Of a DNA stretch of 64,000 nt, positions 60,673 through 64,000 are shown piece after piece. The stretch is taken from contig CM068828.1 of assembly GCA_028554795.2 (NCBI GenBank), positions 11,800,314 to 11,864,313 on the forward strand. Direction: 5' to 3'. The translations under genes and the position numbers were made by a program. The DNA is from Sinohyriopsis cumingii (Eukaryota; Mollusca; Bivalvia; Unionida; Unionidae). Numbering within the stretch: position 1 is the first letter of the stretch; every line of letters begins with the position of its first letter. The notes under the pieces were generated by a model. The model was not told the origin of the DNA. It did no database searches and worked only from the letters and a program-made list of their open reading frames with translations.

Positions 60673-61747
60673 CACAACCAAAATATACTGTATGCTGGTC
60701 CTCAATAACCACTACCAACAGTGATGCAATCATATGATTTAATGCGCCCAACGATTAGGGTCTTAAGTGCTGTTGGTCTTACAATAGTTATATAAATAAA
60801 TAAACATACTGCAAATATCCTGGAGCTCTTTACTTGGACAATCATGATTCTGGTTATGCTAATTACCTCATGTATCCACATCTCCATGTATGTGTGCTTT
60901 ATTGAACATAACAGTGAAACCTAGTTGGGTTACCATCTCAATATGTATGAAGCCATAAATATATAGCCATAACCATAGATACTTTGCCCATGATGTCAGA
61001 GACTTTTATTACTAGTTCCCTTTAAATCACTGTGAGCCATCTTCTGCGTCATCTTCCTTAGTGAATGTAATGGAACCATTATCTCCAGTAAATCTTGAGT
61101 TATTTCAAGGCCTCCGTGTGTATTGAAGAAAGAAGAAAAAAAGAATAATTTTGTAAATAACCTATATTATTTGCAGATTAAATCATTTATTTATAGTTAT
61201 ATCAGATAATGCTGGCATGCAACAAATTTTGTTCCTTTAAATGACATCAAAGAATCAGGCTGACACAAATGATGGCAAACACACCTTTCATAAAGGAGGT
61301 AAACCTGAATGAAGTGAAATGGGTTTATAAAGAAAAGGATAAAAATGTCATCTCAATTCAAAATTGTATCATGTTTCCCCACAAAAAAATGAGTTTCGTA
61401 AAAGACCATCTTCTTTCGGTCTCTTGGGTCACCTTTGGGGCCAACCATTAATTTCTGAGGGTGGAGTACTTTCAAACAACATTTTTTTTCTTTTGCCCCT
61501 CAAGATATTTAAAACCAATAATAAGGATATAATTTGCTGTTTTTAGGAATTGGTGGAGTTGACAAACTGTGCAAAAATATTTATTTTCTACAACATTTCA
61601 GCTTCCCACCCCTTGCCCACCCCTACATAGTTGGTCATTTTTTCAGGTGAATATGCATCAAATTTTTCCTAATTTTCTCTATACACTACATAAACCATCA
61701 TAAACCTACACAGTCAACTTAACCTACAAGTAGGGTTAAACTGGATT
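60673..61747. other. No gene seen
   Basis: AT-rich; two short overlapping open stretches near 61269-61546 are unrecognised. Confidence 0.35.
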
Positions 61748-62039
61748 AAGCCATGCCTTTCTCCATATGGCTTGTATTGTTGGGTCAGTGACCATTTTCA
61801 AGTAGTAAGCCATGCCTTTCTCCATATGGCTTGTATTGTTGGGTCAGTGACCATTTTCAAGTAGTAAGCCATGCCTTTCTCCATATGGCTTGTATTGTTG
61901 GGTCAGAGACCATTTTCAGGTAGTAAGCCATGCCTTTCTCCATATGGCTTGTACTGTTGGGTCAGAGACCATTTTCAGGTAGTAAGCCATGCCTTTCTCC
62001 ATATGGCTTGTATTGTTGGGTCAGAGACCATTTTCAAGT
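61748..62039. repeat. 59-bp minisatellite, five units
   Basis: Unit AAGCCATGCCTTTCTCCATA, TGGCTTGTATTGTTGGGTCA, GTGACCATTTTCAAGTAGT; starts at 61748 and every 59 bp. The first two units share GTCAGTG, the last three GTCAGAG. Confidence 0.98.
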
Positions 62040-62520
62040 TCTGCCCATTCCCTTTTATGTTAACAAAAGTCATAATGTGGTCCAATATACCAATCACCTG
62101 ACCTTTCATACAAATATGGGGTTCAAGCTGGTCAGTCTGCCACACTGTAACTGACCCACTCTCCAAGAACTATTTATGTCACTACATCAACTGTGCATCA
62201 CAGAATGTTCAAAATTTACTTTTTTCTCCACACACAAAAAACTAGTAACTTGAACAGAGACACTGACATGAAATTTTCGGACAATATTAGTCACTTGTTA
62301 CTAAAGCATGTTACAGCTAAACAGAACATGTTGCTATAGACAGAATTGAGGGAACAACTGAAAGATGGAAGAAACAAGTCTTGCTGGAGTAAAGGACTCG
62401 TGGAAGACATAAAATTATGAAAATAATGATGGATTATGCACATTCATAGTCACACATGAAGGAAAACAGATATGTAGACAGTACTTGGTCTTGACTAAAC
62501 ATTTGTTTTTGATATAATGG

Positions 62521-62870
62521 TTGTTGTTGTTGTGGTAGGGTTTAACGCCATTTTTCAGCACAAGATAGGCTGTACATGGCAGCCAGTACTAATGGTGGGA
62601 TTCGACCAATGTGGGTATGTGAGAAAGCTTGCCAGTAGCTTCTCGTGGGTCGGTGGTTCTTCCCGGGTTCTTCCTCCACCATTAATACTGGCCGCCATAC
62701 ACAGCCTATCGTGTGCTGAAAAATGGCGTTAAACCCCACAACAACAACAACAACTAATGGTGGAGGAAGAGCCTGGGAAACCTCGGAAAGAACCACTGAC
62801 CCACGAGAAGCTGTTGGCAAGCTTTCTCACATACCAACATAGGCCGAACCTGCGACTCGCACCCATGCAG
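62521..62870 (-). mobile_element. SINE-1 (minus), interrupted by a second SINE-1
   Basis: Outer copy in two pieces, 62521-62598 and 62764-62870, flanked by a perfect 12-bp duplication TTGATATAATGG (62509-62520 and 62871-62882). It is 5'-truncated: it stops after the region GACTCGCACCCATGCAG, without the A-box part of the head. Confidence 0.96.
62599..62752 (+). mobile_element. SINE-1 (plus), nested in the outer SINE-1
   Basis: Runs from ATTCGACCAATGTGGGTATG to GGCGTTAAACCCCAC plus (CAA)n, flanked by the duplicated target ACTAATGGTGG (62588-62598 and 62753-62763). Also 5'-truncated. Lies opposite to the host copy, giving a long inverted repeat. Confidence 0.95.
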
Positions 62871-63088
62871 TTGATATAATGGTGTTTTTTAAATACTTGT
62901 GCTGGTGATAATTAAGTTAATTTTAGATGATACATTGGTGGAAGGAAACAATTTATAATAAAACTATAAAGGTACTTGTCAGACAAACCTGAATCATATA
63001 CGTAATGGACAGATGAATGGATGGATGGACACAATTTGTAATGGACAACTCTTTAAATCCCGATTTGACAGCATCCATTTTCTTTTAA

Positions 63089-63760
63089 CACATTAACCCC
63101 TGGAGGTTTTTGTTGTTTTCGCCTGAAATTTGAGTAGGAAACACATTCTGAAAGCTATTTCTGAATACATCCTAATAAATTAACTTCCAGGTGATCTTCC
63201 AATAACATAATGCCTAGTTGTGTTAGAAACATCATTTTTCATTAGCTATTTGGTTCACGCATGAGCAGAAGGGTAAAAGTTGGAGTTCTTTTTTCGTCTT
63301 TTTTGGCTTAACATGTTAACCCCTAGTGACGACTTAACGGGGCAGGAGGTAGTAGCCTACTGCTGAGCTCTGTAGCATCGTGGTCATGCATGATACACTA
63401 AAGTGGGTGGTATTATAGAAAGGTAGACAGATGTAGTTCTACAATGATACCAAATAATCTGGAATATCTAGTTGCACTACAAAATAAAGATAAAAAACCT
63501 CATTTTTTGGACTCGACTTTTTTCTACCGAAAATTTGCCCGTGGTCGGAATCCAATTTTGTGTTCGGACTTTAGAGTGGTCTCAATACAAAAATAATGGC
63601 TCCGTTTAGCAAAAAAAATCCAAACAAACCCCATCTTTTACCCTTCTGCTCATACGAGAGTCAAATAGGTGTTTTTGGATCTGTTCAGAAATAGCTTTCA
63701 AAATGTGTTTCCTACTCAATTTTCAGGCAAAAATGACAAAATCCTCCAGGGGTTAATGTG
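63089..63760. mobile_element. TTAA-flanked inverted-repeat element (piggyBac- or Kolobok-like MITE), 672 bp
   Basis: Both ends read, inward, CACATTAACCCCTGGAGG next to TTAA (63085-63088 and 63761-63764). The terminal repeats continue for about 70 bp (TGAGTAGGAAACACATT, GAAAGCTATTTCTGA), and a further match, GAGCAGAAGGGTAAAAG, lies inside. TTAA targets are used by piggyBac and Kolobok elements (known). No transposase is present. The right flank to 64000 is an inverted copy of 63468-63605 inside the element, so the structure is compound and runs off the window. Confidence 0.7.
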
Positions 63761-64000
63761 TTAATGGACCCATTATTTTCGTATCAAGACCACTCTTTAT
63801 TCCAAATGCCCATCTTATCCTACTTTTTGCAAAGGTTCATCTGTCTGTTTGCAGTTCATACCGGTCTACCTTAGATCTGAGACCAAAAAGTAAAATATCT
63901 GGACGCAAAATCTGATTCCGTCCATGGGTGAATTTTGGATGGAAAAAAATTGGGTCCAAAAAATGAGGTTTTTCCCTCTCTATTTTGTAGTACAACTAGA

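Overview
The window looks like a repeat-rich invertebrate nuclear genome, most likely a mollusc (inferred). It is AT-rich, its one clear gene has introns of 3.5 and 15.7 kb, and it holds many copies of a tRNA-derived SINE whose body ends in GGCGTTAAACCCC plus a (CAA)n tail, a type I associate with molluscan genomes. There is no bacterial-style gene packing, no CRISPR array and no intact rRNA or tRNA gene.

The only host gene I can support is a TSC22-domain gene (TSC22D/GILZ family) on the minus strand. Exon 1 is at 40300-40493, a 46-nt exon 2 at 24506-24551 and the leucine-zipper exon 3 at 20847-21041. The exons join in frame to a 144-residue short-isoform protein. A TATA box lies about 260 bp upstream of the ATG. 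The 4.7 kb below the stop codon (16140-20846) holds no gene and may include the 3' UTR.

Layout. 1-6.6 kb: a patch of different base texture with remnants of small reading frames, read as a decayed virus-like DNA element (family uncertain, perhaps Polinton-type), with a 63/54-bp minisatellite inside it. 6.6-16.1 kb: degenerate repeats, SINEs of three families, a diverged satellite and two clean minisatellites. 16.1-40.8 kb: the TSC22 locus; its introns hold minisatellites, hAT-like MITEs, SINEs and a possible second promoter region near 28.6-29.1 kb. 40.8-64 kb: accessory sequence with a dead LINE (44.2-45.8 kb), a minisatellite apparently amplified from the end of that LINE's ORF2 and split by a 1.1-kb DNA transposon, several long minisatellites (36, 50, about 38 and 59 bp), a family of palindromic MITEs with two internal hairpins, a SINE nested in a SINE with both target-site duplications readable, and a TTAA-flanked inverted-repeat element at the right edge.

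The most interesting observations are the LINE-derived 63-bp array, the two-hairpin palindromic MITE family, the array whose unit shortens stepwise from 90 to 53 bp, and two DNA elements with CAG termini and 6-bp near-duplications. I found no multi-gene system; what is unusual here lies in how the repeats arose and are arranged.
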